Positions 27,449 through 36,052 of a stretch of DNA of 64,000 nt are shown piece after piece (positions within the stretch are counted from its first letter, which is position 1; each line of letters opens with the position of its first letter). Made by a program: the position numbers and the translations under genes. Under the pieces are notes generated by a model. It searched no databases and was not told the DNA's origin. It saw only the letters and a list, made by a program, of their open reading frames with translations. The stretch comes from Polynucleobacter sp. MWH-Braz-FAM2G (GTDB lineage Bacteria; Pseudomonadota; Gammaproteobacteria; Burkholderiales; Burkholderiaceae): positions 1,178,001-1,242,000 of the forward strand of contig NZ_CP061300.1 in assembly GCF_018687635.1 (NCBI RefSeq), in the 5' to 3' direction.

Positions 27449-27859
27449 TTAGTAACGACGTGGAAGGCACCCGAGATTTACAAGGTTAGCTCCCCAGCTT
27501 CCACCTACTGGCAAATTTCCAGACGTATCATTTAGTGGATACTTGCCAAGCATTTTTCCTTGAAGATTTTGCTCAGAATAATAAGTTGTTGCCAAAGCAA
27601 AAATTAGCTTTGAGGTGCAATCAATTTTGACTGAAGTTGCCTTAGATAAATATGTGGTAGAGCCATAGCTTTGTGGCTGATCAAAGCTGACGACGTAGTT
27701 CAAATTGACTGTAGGCGGCGCTCTGACAATCGTATCGGTGTCAATATAGAGACTGGCACCATCTGGATATCCAGAAACGGGTAATAAATAAGCCCAGGCG
27801 GATTGAATTTGCCCTAATTGCAATAGCATCAACAGAGCAATTGCCAAAAACTTTTTCAT
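27449..27859 (-). CDS. Surface-adhesin E-like exported small protein
   Basis: A 136-residue exported protein. Three nested Met codons exist; that at 27859 is favoured because AAGAG lies 4-8 bases upstream and it gives a compact signal peptide (MKKFLAIALLMLLQLGQIQSAWA), while the longest frame runs back into the tRNA-Ser gene. The mature part, SLYIDTDTI, YVVSFDQPQ, VKIDCTSKL and a final LVNLGC, follows the pattern of the Adhesin_E family, with two Cys that may pair. These small proteins are common in Betaproteobacteria and mostly uncharacterised; adhesion is known only for a Haemophilus member, so function here is open. Confidence 0.72.
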   Translation of the reverse strand: MKKFLAIALLMLLQLGQIQSAWAYLLPVSGYPDGASLYIDTDTIVRAPPTVNLNYVVSFDQPQSYGSTTYLSKATSVKIDCTSKLIFALATTYYSEQNLQGKMLGKYPLNDTSGNLPVGGSWGANLVNLGCLPRRY

Positions 27860-27941
27860 ATATCTCTTCATAGAAAAAAATACGTTCTTATTGATTAACG
27901 ACTTTAACCGTTGTTTGGCAATAAGGATAGAGGGGTGTATT

Positions 27942-28031
27942 TGGCGGAAGAGGTGAGATTCGAACTCACGGAGGACTTTCATCCTCGCCAGTTTTCAAGA
28001 CTGGTGCATTCAACCGCTCTGCCACTCTTCC
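27942..28031 (-). tRNA. tRNA-Ser (anticodon TGA)
   Basis: A 90-base gene on the minus strand starting GGAAGAGTGGCAGAG and ending with an encoded CCA. The acceptor stem GGAAGAG pairs with CTCTTCC, the anticodon loop is CTTGAAA (anticodon TGA), and a long variable arm (GCGAGGATGAAAGTCCTCCGT region) marks the class II serine tRNA. Confidence 0.96.
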
Positions 28032-28066
28032 TTATATTTACATTGCGGATGTAACTAGGAGTCAGA

Positions 28067-29203
28067 TTATAAAGAACTTTTGATTTGCCTCTCTAAATGC
28101 ACGGCAATAGCAAGGCTAGAGGTCAATCCAGGGGATTCAAAACCATAAAGATTGTAGAGGCCATGCAATCCATGGGTTTCAGGTCCACTAAAACAAAAGT
28201 CTCCTGCTGGAGCTGTAGATGGAACAATCTTAGCCCTCACGCCAGAGTAATCTGGCTGAAGCGCTCCATCCTTCAATCCTGGCCAATAGCGTCTAACAGC
28301 TTCATAAAAGCCTTCCCCTCGCTTGGGATTGACGGTGTAATCAATCTGCCCTTCCCGTTCGATATCCAACCACTCCACATCAGGGCCAAACTTAGCTTGA
28401 CCCCCCATATCTAGGGTCAAGTGCACACCCAAACCTCCAGGCTCTGGGATTGGGTAAATAAGGTGTGAAAAAGGTGATTTGCCTGCCAGAGAAAAGTAAT
28501 TACCTTTAGCAAAGTAAGCCCTGGGAATCATTTTTTTAGAAAGTCCCTCGATCTGATTGGCCACAGCTGGCGCACTCATTCCAGCGCAATTAATGAGTAA
28601 CTTTGTTTCGATTCTCATGGCGTCAGCACCACCAATCTCTAACTCGAAACCCTGTTGAGCATTTGCACCAATTGGCTTTGCGCTAATCAAAGGTGATTGG
28701 TATGCCACCATACCTCCAGCGTCTTCAAAACCCCCAAGAAGAGAGAGCATGAAACCGTGGCTATCCACCACTCCTGTGGTAGCTGACAAAATAGCGGCTA
28801 CACATTTCAACTGTGGTTCCAGTTTCGTAGCCTCATCACCTGACAGTAACTTGATTGCAGGAACGCCATTATTTTGCGCCTTAAACAGGATGGCATTTAG
28901 ATCTTGAATTTGAGTTTCATCAGCTGCAACGATCAACTTTCCATATGCCTGAGTTGCAACTTGATGGCTTCGACAATATTCATAGAGGAGACGATTGCCC
29001 TCAACGCATAGCTTGGCTTTAAGAGAATCCTTGGGGTAATAAATACCAGCGTGTATGACTTCGCTATTGCGCGCACTACTAACTGTGCCAAACGCGTTTT
29101 CACGTTCTAACAATATAGTGTCTCGCCCCTGGAGCGCCATTTCTCTGGCAACCGCTAGGCCAATGACGCCAGCACCAACGACCACACAATCAACCCGCTC
29201 CAT
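28067..29203 (-). CDS. FAD-dependent oxidoreductase of the L-2-hydroxyglutarate oxidase (LhgO) type
   Basis: A 378-residue DAO-family flavoprotein. The dinucleotide-binding motif is VVGAGVIGLAVAREMALQG (about residues 7-25), followed by RNSEVIHAGIYY, which resembles the NSGVIHAGVYY of E. coli LhgO, and a C-terminal LYNLYGFESPGLTSSLA. LhgO oxidises L-2-hydroxyglutarate to 2-oxoglutarate and feeds the quinone pool. Other 2-hydroxy-acid or amino-acid substrates cannot be ruled out. It is divergent from pgi, with 99 bases between. Confidence 0.88.
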   Translation of the reverse strand: MERVDCVVVGAGVIGLAVAREMALQGRDTILLERENAFGTVSSARNSEVIHAGIYYPKDSLKAKLCVEGNRLLYEYCRSHQVATQAYGKLIVAADETQIQDLNAILFKAQNNGVPAIKLLSGDEATKLEPQLKCVAAILSATTGVVDSHGFMLSLLGGFEDAGGMVAYQSPLISAKPIGANAQQGFELEIGGADAMRIETKLLINCAGMSAPAVANQIEGLSKKMIPRAYFAKGNYFSLAGKSPFSHLIYPIPEPGGLGVHLTLDMGGQAKFGPDVEWLDIEREGQIDYTVNPKRGEGFYEAVRRYWPGLKDGALQPDYSGVRAKIVPSTAPAGDFCFSGPETHGLHGLYNLYGFESPGLTSSLAIAVHLERQIKSSL

Positions 29204-29302
29204 TTATTCGTCCCAAGGCATTATTTATATTCAATTGTCATCAAATCGTAACATTTTCAATGATTTAGTGGGTTTAGAGACAGTTCTTGATAAAATTGAT
29301 AA

Positions 29303-30796
29303 ATGTCTTCAAAACCCCCTACAGAGAAACTACCTTCCATATTTAGCACTCAGGATATCGTCCTTGATACCGCTTATCAGGGCATCGATAACAAGAACTG
29401 GAAATCCCTCTTTCGCCAAGCTAGAGAGGCAAATGTAGAGCAATTTATTGAAGACCTCTTTACTGGTAAGCCAGTCAATAATTCTGAAAACCGTCCCGCC
29501 CTACATTCAGCACTTAGAAACTTAGATAAAAAGCCGGTATTGGTTAACGGCAAGGATGTCATGCCAGATGTAGTTGAAGTCTGGCGGCGTATTGAAGGTT
29601 TATGTAATAAATGGATAGGCGTCACTGATGTGATTCACATTGGTATTGGAGGGTCAGATTTTGGTCCGCGCCTTGCTATTGAAGCGCTTGCTCATGTGCC
29701 CGATATTGATAGTCGTGGCATGCGCATGCACTTTCTTGCAAATATCGATACTGCTGAATTAAATCGGATTTTGCAGCGCGCTCATCCCAATAGCACTCGT
29801 GTCATTATCGTTTCAAAATCGTTTACTACCCTTGAAACCACGATGAACGCTAGAGCGGTCGTGAAATGGCTAAAAGATAACAAACGAAATGACGTGCAAA
29901 TCTCTCAAGCATTGTTTGCAGTAACTGCCAATGTACCTGCCGCTCAAGAATTTGGTGTCGCTAAAGACAACATTTATCCTTTCTGGGATTGGGTGGGAGG
30001 ACGCTACTCCGTATGGTCAGCCGTCGGACTACCTATTGCCCTGCAATATGGTTTTGATACCTTTAAGGAATTTTTGGCTGGCGCCCAAGCCATAGATCAG
30101 CACTTTAAAACCGCACCCTTGGAAGAGAATTTGCCAGTGATCATGGCGCTTTGTCTACTCTACCAACAAAAGAAGCATCAGATAAAGTCCTACGCAGTTA
30201 TCCCTTATGCGGATGCCTTGGATTGGTTTCCCAAGTGGTTGCAACAATTAGATATGGAGAGCAACGGCAAGAGCGTTGGGCGAGACGGCATGCCTATGAA
30301 GTACTCTTGCCCCGTAGTTTTTGGCAGCTCAGGTAGCAATGCTCAACACTCTTATTTTCAGCTTCTACATCAGGGCTTGGAAATTATTCCCATTGATTTC
30401 ATTGCAATACGTGAACCAATGAGTCATCTTTCTGAAGCTAAAGCGCATCATCGCATTTTGCTTTCAAATTGCTTAGCCCAAGCCCAAGCATTAGCGAATG
30501 GCAAGAAAACAGATAACCCTAACAATACCTACCCTGGTAAGCGGCCAAGCAATTTATTGATTCTTCCAAAGCTCAATGCCTTTTATCTTGGCGCTTTACT
30601 TGCCTTATATGAAAATCGTACCGCTACTTTAGGCGCGCTGTGGAATATCAATAGCTTTGACCAGCCAGGCGTAGAGTTAGGAAAAGTTCTGGCCAAGCCA
30701 ATTGAAGCTGCTCTGAATAAAGGCGAAGCTGTGGAAGCCAACGAGAGTATCGATGCCATCACTGCTCAGCGCATTAACCTTTTTATTAATCCATAA
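29303..30796 (+). CDS. pgi: Glucose-6-phosphate isomerase
   Basis: Interconverts glucose 6-phosphate and fructose 6-phosphate in the cytosol. The 497-residue protein carries IGIGGSDFGPRLA, the phosphate-binding SKSFTTLETTMNA, signature 1 region FWDWVGGRYSVWSAVGLP, and signature 2 region GSSGSNAQHSYFQLLHQG with catalytic Glu and His. It is somewhat shorter than E. coli Pgi (549), mostly at the C-terminus. It begins a plus-strand series with the phosphohexomutase, so hexose phosphates can be led toward polysaccharide precursors. Confidence 0.96.
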   Translation: MSSKPPTEKLPSIFSTQDIVLDTAYQGIDNKNWKSLFRQAREANVEQFIEDLFTGKPVNNSENRPALHSALRNLDKKPVLVNGKDVMPDVVEVWRRIEGLCNKWIGVTDVIHIGIGGSDFGPRLAIEALAHVPDIDSRGMRMHFLANIDTAELNRILQRAHPNSTRVIIVSKSFTTLETTMNARAVVKWLKDNKRNDVQISQALFAVTANVPAAQEFGVAKDNIYPFWDWVGGRYSVWSAVGLPIALQYGFDTFKEFLAGAQAIDQHFKTAPLEENLPVIMALCLLYQQKKHQIKSYAVIPYADALDWFPKWLQQLDMESNGKSVGRDGMPMKYSCPVVFGSSGSNAQHSYFQLLHQGLEIIPIDFIAIREPMSHLSEAKAHHRILLSNCLAQAQALANGKKTDNPNNTYPGKRPSNLLILPKLNAFYLGALLALYENRTATLGALWNINSFDQPGVELGKVLAKPIEAALNKGEAVEANESIDAITAQRINLFINP

Positions 30797-30841
30797 CTAA
30801 GATAGCTAACATTAATTAAGAAGTTAGCCCAAGGAATTCTT

Positions 30842-32227
30842 ATGCAACTGTCTCCCTCAATTTTTAAAGCGTACGATATTCGAGGGATCATTGATGAGAC
30901 CTTAGATCCATCAATTGCTAAATTGATTGGCCAAGCATTTGGTACAGAAATGCGTGAATTGGGTGAGACCGATATTGTCATTGGACGCGACGGGCGACTC
31001 TCTGGTCCAAGCTTAATTGAAGCCTTAACAGAAGGCTTGCTCAGCACTGGCATCAACGTCATTGACTTGGGCATGGTTGCAACACCCATGGTCTACTTTG
31101 CTGCAAGCCAAGAACTTGATGGCAAGAAACCTAAGTCCGGCATCATGATTACGGGCAGCCATAACCCCCCTAATTACAATGGGTTCAAGATGGTTCTAGG
31201 TGGCGCCGCAATTTACGGCGATCAGATTCAGGCACTACACAAACGTATTGAAGCCAAAAAATTTGCTACGGGTCAAGGCTCTAGAAGCACCTTCGATATC
31301 TTCCCAAAGTACTTAGAGCGTATCGTGGGTGATATCAAATTAGCTCGTCCAATCAAGATTGCCGTTGATTGCGGTAATGGTGTGGGTGGAGCATTTGCTG
31401 GCAAGTTATTTAGAGCGTTGGGCTGCGAAGTCGAAGAACTCTTTTGTGAGGTGGATGGTAAGTTTCCAAATCACCATCCCGATCCTGCGCATTTAGAAAA
31501 CCTGCAAGATCTAATCCAGAACCTGCAAACCACCAATAATGAATTAGGTCTTGCTTTTGATGGAGATGCAGACCGTTTAGGCGTAGTAACAAAAGATGGT
31601 CAGGTTATTTTTCCAGACCGTCAAATGATGCTGTTTGCTAAAGATGTTCTTGCGCGCAATCCAGGCGGCCAAATTATCTATGACGTGAAATGCACACGCA
31701 ATTTAGCCACTTGGGTGAAGCAACATGGTGGTGAACCCCTGATGTGGAAGACGGGTCACTCTCTAGTCAAAGCCAAATTAAAGGAAACTGGTGCACCATT
31801 GGCCGGAGAGATGAGCGGACACATCTTCTTCAAAGACCGTTGGTTTGGATTTGATGATGGCCTATACACAGGCGCACGTTTATTAGAAATTCTCTCTAGA
31901 GAGAAAGATCCCAATCACACTCTCAATCACTTGCCAAACGCTATTTGCACGCCTGAGCTTCAACTTCCATGCGCTGAAGGCGAACCGTTTGCACTGCTTG
32001 AAACTATTAAGAAAAACGCAAGCTTCCCTAGCGCTGAGTCTATCAACACGATTGATGGCATCCGCGTGGAATATGAGGATGGCTTTGGTCTTGCACGACC
32101 ATCGAACACTACTCCAGTGGTAGTCATGCGCTTTGAAGCAGATAGTGAAACTGCTATACAGCGTATTCAGTCAGAATTTAAAACAGCTCTTTTAAACGCA
32201 AAGCCAGACGCCAAATTACCTTTTTAA
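30842..32227 (+). CDS. Phosphomannomutase/phosphoglucomutase (AlgC type)
   Basis: A 461-residue alpha-D-phosphohexomutase that moves phosphate between C6 and C1 of mannose or glucose. The catalytic phosphoserine loop is MITGSHNPPNYNGFK (Ser about residue 104), the Mg-binding loop is DGDADRLG (about 239-246), the sugar-binding loop is GEMSGHIFF, and the phosphate-binding loop is RPSNTTP. AAGGAATTCTT directly precedes the ATG, giving a strong ribosome site. It follows pgi by 45 bases; the pair supplies sugar-1-phosphates for surface polysaccharide. Confidence 0.95.
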   Translation: MQLSPSIFKAYDIRGIIDETLDPSIAKLIGQAFGTEMRELGETDIVIGRDGRLSGPSLIEALTEGLLSTGINVIDLGMVATPMVYFAASQELDGKKPKSGIMITGSHNPPNYNGFKMVLGGAAIYGDQIQALHKRIEAKKFATGQGSRSTFDIFPKYLERIVGDIKLARPIKIAVDCGNGVGGAFAGKLFRALGCEVEELFCEVDGKFPNHHPDPAHLENLQDLIQNLQTTNNELGLAFDGDADRLGVVTKDGQVIFPDRQMMLFAKDVLARNPGGQIIYDVKCTRNLATWVKQHGGEPLMWKTGHSLVKAKLKETGAPLAGEMSGHIFFKDRWFGFDDGLYTGARLLEILSREKDPNHTLNHLPNAICTPELQLPCAEGEPFALLETIKKNASFPSAESINTIDGIRVEYEDGFGLARPSNTTPVVVMRFEADSETAIQRIQSEFKTALLNAKPDAKLPF

Positions 32228-32228
32228 T

Positions 32229-33965
32229 ATGAAGATTCCCGCAAAAATTGCCAAGGTCTTTTTATGGCCACTATTGATATTACTGGCATTGTTTCCGCCA
32301 CTATCTTCTGGCACCCCCGAATCCGCATCCGAACCGCTACGCGTACAACTGGCCTGGGTTCATCAAAGCCAGTTTGCTGGTTTTTACGTAGCTCAAATAC
32401 GAAAGCACTTTGAAGAAGAAGGTTTACGCGTTACCCTGATTGAGGGCGGCCCCAACATCAATCCTATTATCGAGCTACAAGAAGGTAGAGCGGATATTGC
32501 AGTGGCTTGGCTTGGTAATGCATGGAATCTATCAACAAGCGGGAAAAATGTTACCAATGTGGCTCAAATTTTTTCAGGCTCATCATTAGCCGTAGTCTGC
32601 AGAATCAGTGCTGGAGTTTTTACTCCTAAAGACATTACTGGCAAGAAGATCGGAGTATGGAACTTGGGTGATCAAACCGTTGTCAAAGAAATGATGGATT
32701 TATTAGATATTCCACAGAGTTCTGTACAGATCATCCAACAGGCGCCTAATGGACAAGATTTGATTGATGGGAAAGTTGCCTGCGCAACGGCAATGACCTA
32801 TAACGAATATTGGCAAATATTAGCCAGTGGCGTCCCCTCCTCGGATTTGATCGTCATTAACCCCGAATTATTTGGCATTCCTCACATTGAGGATGGTCTC
32901 TATGTCATGACCGATCGTCTGACTTCGCCTGCGTTCCGAGAGCAATTGGTTAAATTCACACGCGCGTTGCGAACTGGCTGGAAGGAAGCTCGCATTGCCC
33001 CTACTCTAGCCGTGGAAACTGTTCAGAGAATTTCGCCGAAATTGAATAAAGAGCATCAGCAACATATGCTTGAATCAGTCTTGGGCGTGATTCCTGCAAA
33101 TACTGATCAATTCGGCTTATTTGATCTTGGACGATACAAAGCTGAAGTTAACCGCTTGCTGTCGCCTGAAAAAATCACCCCATCACCAGAACGAATCTGG
33201 ACATACGACATTTGGAACGAGCTTAAAAAGCTAGATAAAAATACCACCCCCCTCACCCAAGCCACAAAATTTTATGTATCAAGTACCACCGGTATGCTGG
33301 CATTTAAGATCTTGGTTTACTTTGGCGTATTCACATATGCACTATCAGGCGTATTAGAAGCTATTGATCGTGGGTACGATTTATGGGGTCGACTGATTCT
33401 TGCTTTTTTATCTGGAGTTGGCGGGGGAACGCTCAGAGATCTTTTAATCGGTGGAGATAGACTGCCTTTTTACTATGTAAAGGATTTAACCTATCCCCTT
33501 GGAATTCTCGTCGTTGTTTTAATAACCTCTTCAATTGTCGCCGTATATCAAGAAGCCCATCACAGCGCTATCTTCAAGAAGACGAAGAAGTATGCAGATA
33601 TCCTAGGATTTACCGCCTTGGCTATTACAGGCGCCGCTATTTCGATTTCTTCTAACCTACAATGGTTTTGGGCGCCAATCTGTGCAGCATTAACTTGTGC
33701 TGGCGGAGGCATGCTCAGAGATATCGTTGTGAACCAAGAACCAAGCACCTTTAAAGGCGTGATTTATGAAGAAGTAGCGCTTGTAGGAGCGTTTTGTTTA
33801 GTGATCGGACTCATGATTGCTAATCATTTTGAATACACACCTATACCCGTCTATCTCAGCCTGATATTTAGCATCATTCTTATCATCTGCCTGCGACTGG
33901 CAATCTATAAATACCATTGGCGTTACCCTAAATTCCTCGGTGGCACGAATTCAGATCATCACTAA
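32229..33965 (+). CDS. NMT1/SsuA-like solute-binding domain fused to a TRIC-type (UPF0126) channel
   Basis: A 578-residue two-part protein. A signal or anchor segment lies at about 10-27. Residues about 36-335 form a periplasmic binding domain of the NMT1/SsuA type (VQLAWVHQSQFAGFYVAQ, RADIAVAW, GKKIGVWNLGDQ). Residues about 357-560 form a TRIC/UPF0126 domain: two repeats of three helices plus one, each with the cation-filter motif GGGTLRD (398-404) and GGGMLRD (492-498). TRIC proteins are trimeric potassium channels in animals and prokaryotes; UPF0126 relatives are also proposed glycine transporters. No ABC ATPase or permease is nearby. The gene starts 1 base after the phosphohexomutase stop, so the two are co-expressed. 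No frameshift joins the parts: it is one clean frame. Confidence 0.88.
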   Translation: MKIPAKIAKVFLWPLLILLALFPPLSSGTPESASEPLRVQLAWVHQSQFAGFYVAQIRKHFEEEGLRVTLIEGGPNINPIIELQEGRADIAVAWLGNAWNLSTSGKNVTNVAQIFSGSSLAVVCRISAGVFTPKDITGKKIGVWNLGDQTVVKEMMDLLDIPQSSVQIIQQAPNGQDLIDGKVACATAMTYNEYWQILASGVPSSDLIVINPELFGIPHIEDGLYVMTDRLTSPAFREQLVKFTRALRTGWKEARIAPTLAVETVQRISPKLNKEHQQHMLESVLGVIPANTDQFGLFDLGRYKAEVNRLLSPEKITPSPERIWTYDIWNELKKLDKNTTPLTQATKFYVSSTTGMLAFKILVYFGVFTYALSGVLEAIDRGYDLWGRLILAFLSGVGGGTLRDLLIGGDRLPFYYVKDLTYPLGILVVVLITSSIVAVYQEAHHSAIFKKTKKYADILGFTALAITGAAISISSNLQWFWAPICAALTCAGGGMLRDIVVNQEPSTFKGVIYEEVALVGAFCLVIGLMIANHFEYTPIPVYLSLIFSIILIICLRLAIYKYHWRYPKFLGGTNSDHH

Positions 33966-33985
33966 GCGGATGACCAAGAAAATGA

Positions 33986-35428
33986 TTAAACCTTACCGAA
34001 GAATTTTAGTATCTTAGAAACCAAAGAAGTCTTCACATGTTCCACTGCGGTTTCTTGTTCTGACTGGGTCAGCGTGTTTTGCTTATGCGCCAATCTTGCG
34101 GCAATCAAATTCGAAATACGCTCTACTAATAATGGATTTTTCGAGAGGATTGGAGCCAAATCCTCTTTAGTTATCTCTATTAAATGTGTATTTAAGGTTG
34201 CGAAAACATTAGCCGATCTAGGCTCACCTGTCAGCAAAGACATCTCACCAACACAATCGCCAGGCCAGAGATGGGCCAAAGTAATCTTTTCGCCCTTCTC
34301 GTTTAGTGCAGTCACCTCTAGGCTGCCCTCCGCAATGATAAACATGCTATCAGCGGTATCACCTTGTTGAATTACTTGCTGGCCAGGATTGAAAAGCAAA
34401 GACTTGGTTTTTTTCGCTAAATCCATTACCTCTAATTCATCTAAGACCCGCAATATTCCGAAGGGATAAACGTTTAAGAGCGGTGTGAAGTGGCTGGTAT
34501 GGAGTGAGTCCACATTTTGCACAACCATTGAAGAATCAAAAGAAATTCCTGAGCTTTGCAGAAAACGTAATGCATTTTTCAAAATGATATGCTTAGGCTC
34601 ATCTAAATGACTATCAGCGTTACATTCAAAACGAATTTTGTAAGTTACGCTACCAATCTGCACCTGAGAGACGTAGCACCGATGCCAACCATTAAATTGC
34701 GGGTGTGCCTTACCAACAAATTGCATGGCAGAATTTAGTACATCCAGCACGCGATCTGAGTTATATTGCGAATCCACAGGTATAGTGACCTCGCGAACTG
34801 GCTGGCGCTCTTGTTGGGATAGATTAATAAAATTAATCCCTAAAAAACGATTGTTGGTTATTCTAAATTTGGCACCATCGAGATTTTGCAGGGTCACATA
34901 ACGCCGATCCATCTCTATAACTCGAGCACATATAACAGTACCATTATCAGAGTATTCAATCATGTCGCCAATGGCTACTAAATGGTCAGTCTGCAATGTA
35001 ATGCTAGCGACTACGTCAGCAATGATGTCTCTGAGGGCATAGCCCACAGCCAAACCTAGAGCCCCAGATGCTGCTACTAATGTATTGATCGATTGATCAA
35101 ATAACAAAATAAATGCAAGTAAACCTGACAAGGCATAAATGACAATCGATCCAGCTTCAACTACGATTGCTGGAATTTGTCCTTGCTTCTTACGACTATT
35201 AAAACCCTTAATAGACAATCTAAATATCTGATCAAGGGTAAAGCCAAACAATAGGAATTGGCTCGCAGCCAATAAATCCACCGTCTCCGGAAGTTTTTCC
35301 ATGGATAAGTGCGTCGGAATCCAACCCCAAGGAGTACCTAGGACCTTGTTCACAAATATTGCCAAAGCAATATTTAGAAGCACTAAGACCCAGACCATCG
35401 TTTTAGATTTTGATGAAAAAGTTTTCAA
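33986..35428 (-). CDS. MscS-family channel with C-terminal cyclic nucleotide-binding domain
   Basis: A 480-residue channel of the bCNG kind. Two to four spans precede the pore helix (about residues 118-145, AASGALGLAVGYALRD); the MscS beta domain follows (about 150-220), then a mixed domain (about 220-320) and a cNMP-binding domain (about 325-445) whose phosphate-binding cassette is GEMSLLTGEPRSANV. The Arg-Ser-Ala that contacts the nucleotide phosphate is intact, so ligand binding is likely. The start chosen is a TTG at 35428, preceded by GAGGAA and overlapping the TGA of the lytic transglycosylase gene; an upstream TTG at 35464 lacks a ribosome site. This makes it the last gene of the pilus operon. 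In bCNG proteins the nucleotide, and not tension, is reported to gate. Confidence 0.88.
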   Translation of the reverse strand: MKTFSSKSKTMVWVLVLLNIALAIFVNKVLGTPWGWIPTHLSMEKLPETVDLLAASQFLLFGFTLDQIFRLSIKGFNSRKKQGQIPAIVVEAGSIVIYALSGLLAFILLFDQSINTLVAASGALGLAVGYALRDIIADVVASITLQTDHLVAIGDMIEYSDNGTVICARVIEMDRRYVTLQNLDGAKFRITNNRFLGINFINLSQQERQPVREVTIPVDSQYNSDRVLDVLNSAMQFVGKAHPQFNGWHRCYVSQVQIGSVTYKIRFECNADSHLDEPKHIILKNALRFLQSSGISFDSSMVVQNVDSLHTSHFTPLLNVYPFGILRVLDELEVMDLAKKTKSLLFNPGQQVIQQGDTADSMFIIAEGSLEVTALNEKGEKITLAHLWPGDCVGEMSLLTGEPRSANVFATLNTHLIEITKEDLAPILSKNPLLVERISNLIAARLAHKQNTLTQSEQETAVEHVKTSLVSKILKFFGKV

Positions 35429-36048
35429 TGATGTTCCTCGGAATAACGATATTTTGATTGCCAAATAGCAGTGACCATATTGGGATAGAGATCCTCTCCT
35501 AGGCTACCGTTATATCTTGCTAGGCCTCTGGTTAAGTTTTGATTTTCTATATCTAGGTAATGTTTGAGGATAATGCATCCATAACGCAGATTTGTACGGA
35601 CATCAAATAAGGAATCGCGCGCATCCCCAATCAGATCTTTCCAAAATGGCATCACCTGCATTAGCCCACTGGCACCTACATGAGAAATCGCGAAACGATT
35701 AAAACCGCTCTCTACTTCAATTAATGCAAGGACGAGATCCGGGTCTAAGCTGTATCTTGTGGCCTCGTAATGAACCATTCGCAACCATTGCCGCCTAGTT
35801 TCTTCATTTGGGATTCTTTTAGCCAAATTTTTAGATTGATAGCTAATCCAATCTACAGCCTGCTTGGCTGAACGAAAAGAACTGATAGAGCCCACTTCAG
35901 ATGCCAAAGACTGTCTTAATTCATAACGATTGGCTAGTGATATTTCTTCGTACTTTTGAGATCCCGCATAGACTGAACAGGAAGCAACCAGCATTTCGAG
36001 AACGCAAAAGCCTAAAACAAACTTTTTTAATGATGCGACACCCATCAT
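35425..36048 (-). CDS. Lytic transglycosylase, SLT domain
   Basis: A 207-residue exported muramidase-like enzyme that cuts peptidoglycan. The ATG at 36048 opens a signal peptide (hydrophobic to about residue 24, ending SVYAGS); a longer frame begins inside the platform gene and is rejected. The SLT fold holds the catalytic Glu in ALIEVESGFN, followed by SHVGASGLMQVMP and a GLARYNGS segment. Its place between the pilus platform protein and the channel suggests it opens the wall for pilus assembly, as transglycosylases do in several secretion loci. It overlaps the start of the channel gene (TTGA). Confidence 0.92.
   Translation of the reverse strand: MMGVASLKKFVLGFCVLEMLVASCSVYAGSQKYEEISLANRYELRQSLASEVGSISSFRSAKQAVDWISYQSKNLAKRIPNEETRRQWLRMVHYEATRYSLDPDLVLALIEVESGFNRFAISHVGASGLMQVMPFWKDLIGDARDSLFDVRTNLRYGCIILKHYLDIENQNLTRGLARYNGSLGEDLYPNMVTAIWQSKYRYSEEHH
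35434..35439 (-). promoter_or_regulatory. Ribosome binding site deciding the TTG start of the channel gene
   Basis: GAGGAA on the minus strand, 5 bases before the TTG at 35428, inside the last codons of the transglycosylase gene. It supports translational coupling between the two genes. Confidence 0.7.
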
Positions 36049-36052
36049 TGCA

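Noticed and set aside
27860..27982. Longer N-terminus of the adhesin E-like protein
   Set aside because: It reads into the tRNA-Ser gene and precedes a clean signal peptide.
29055..29438. 127-codon plus-strand frame across the FAD oxidoreductase and pgi starts
   Set aside because: It lies opposite or out of frame with two well-supported genes and has no family pattern.
35429..35464. Upstream TTG start of the MscS-cNMP channel
   Set aside because: No ribosome site precedes it, and it overlaps 40 bases of the transglycosylase gene; the TTG at 35428 has a good site.
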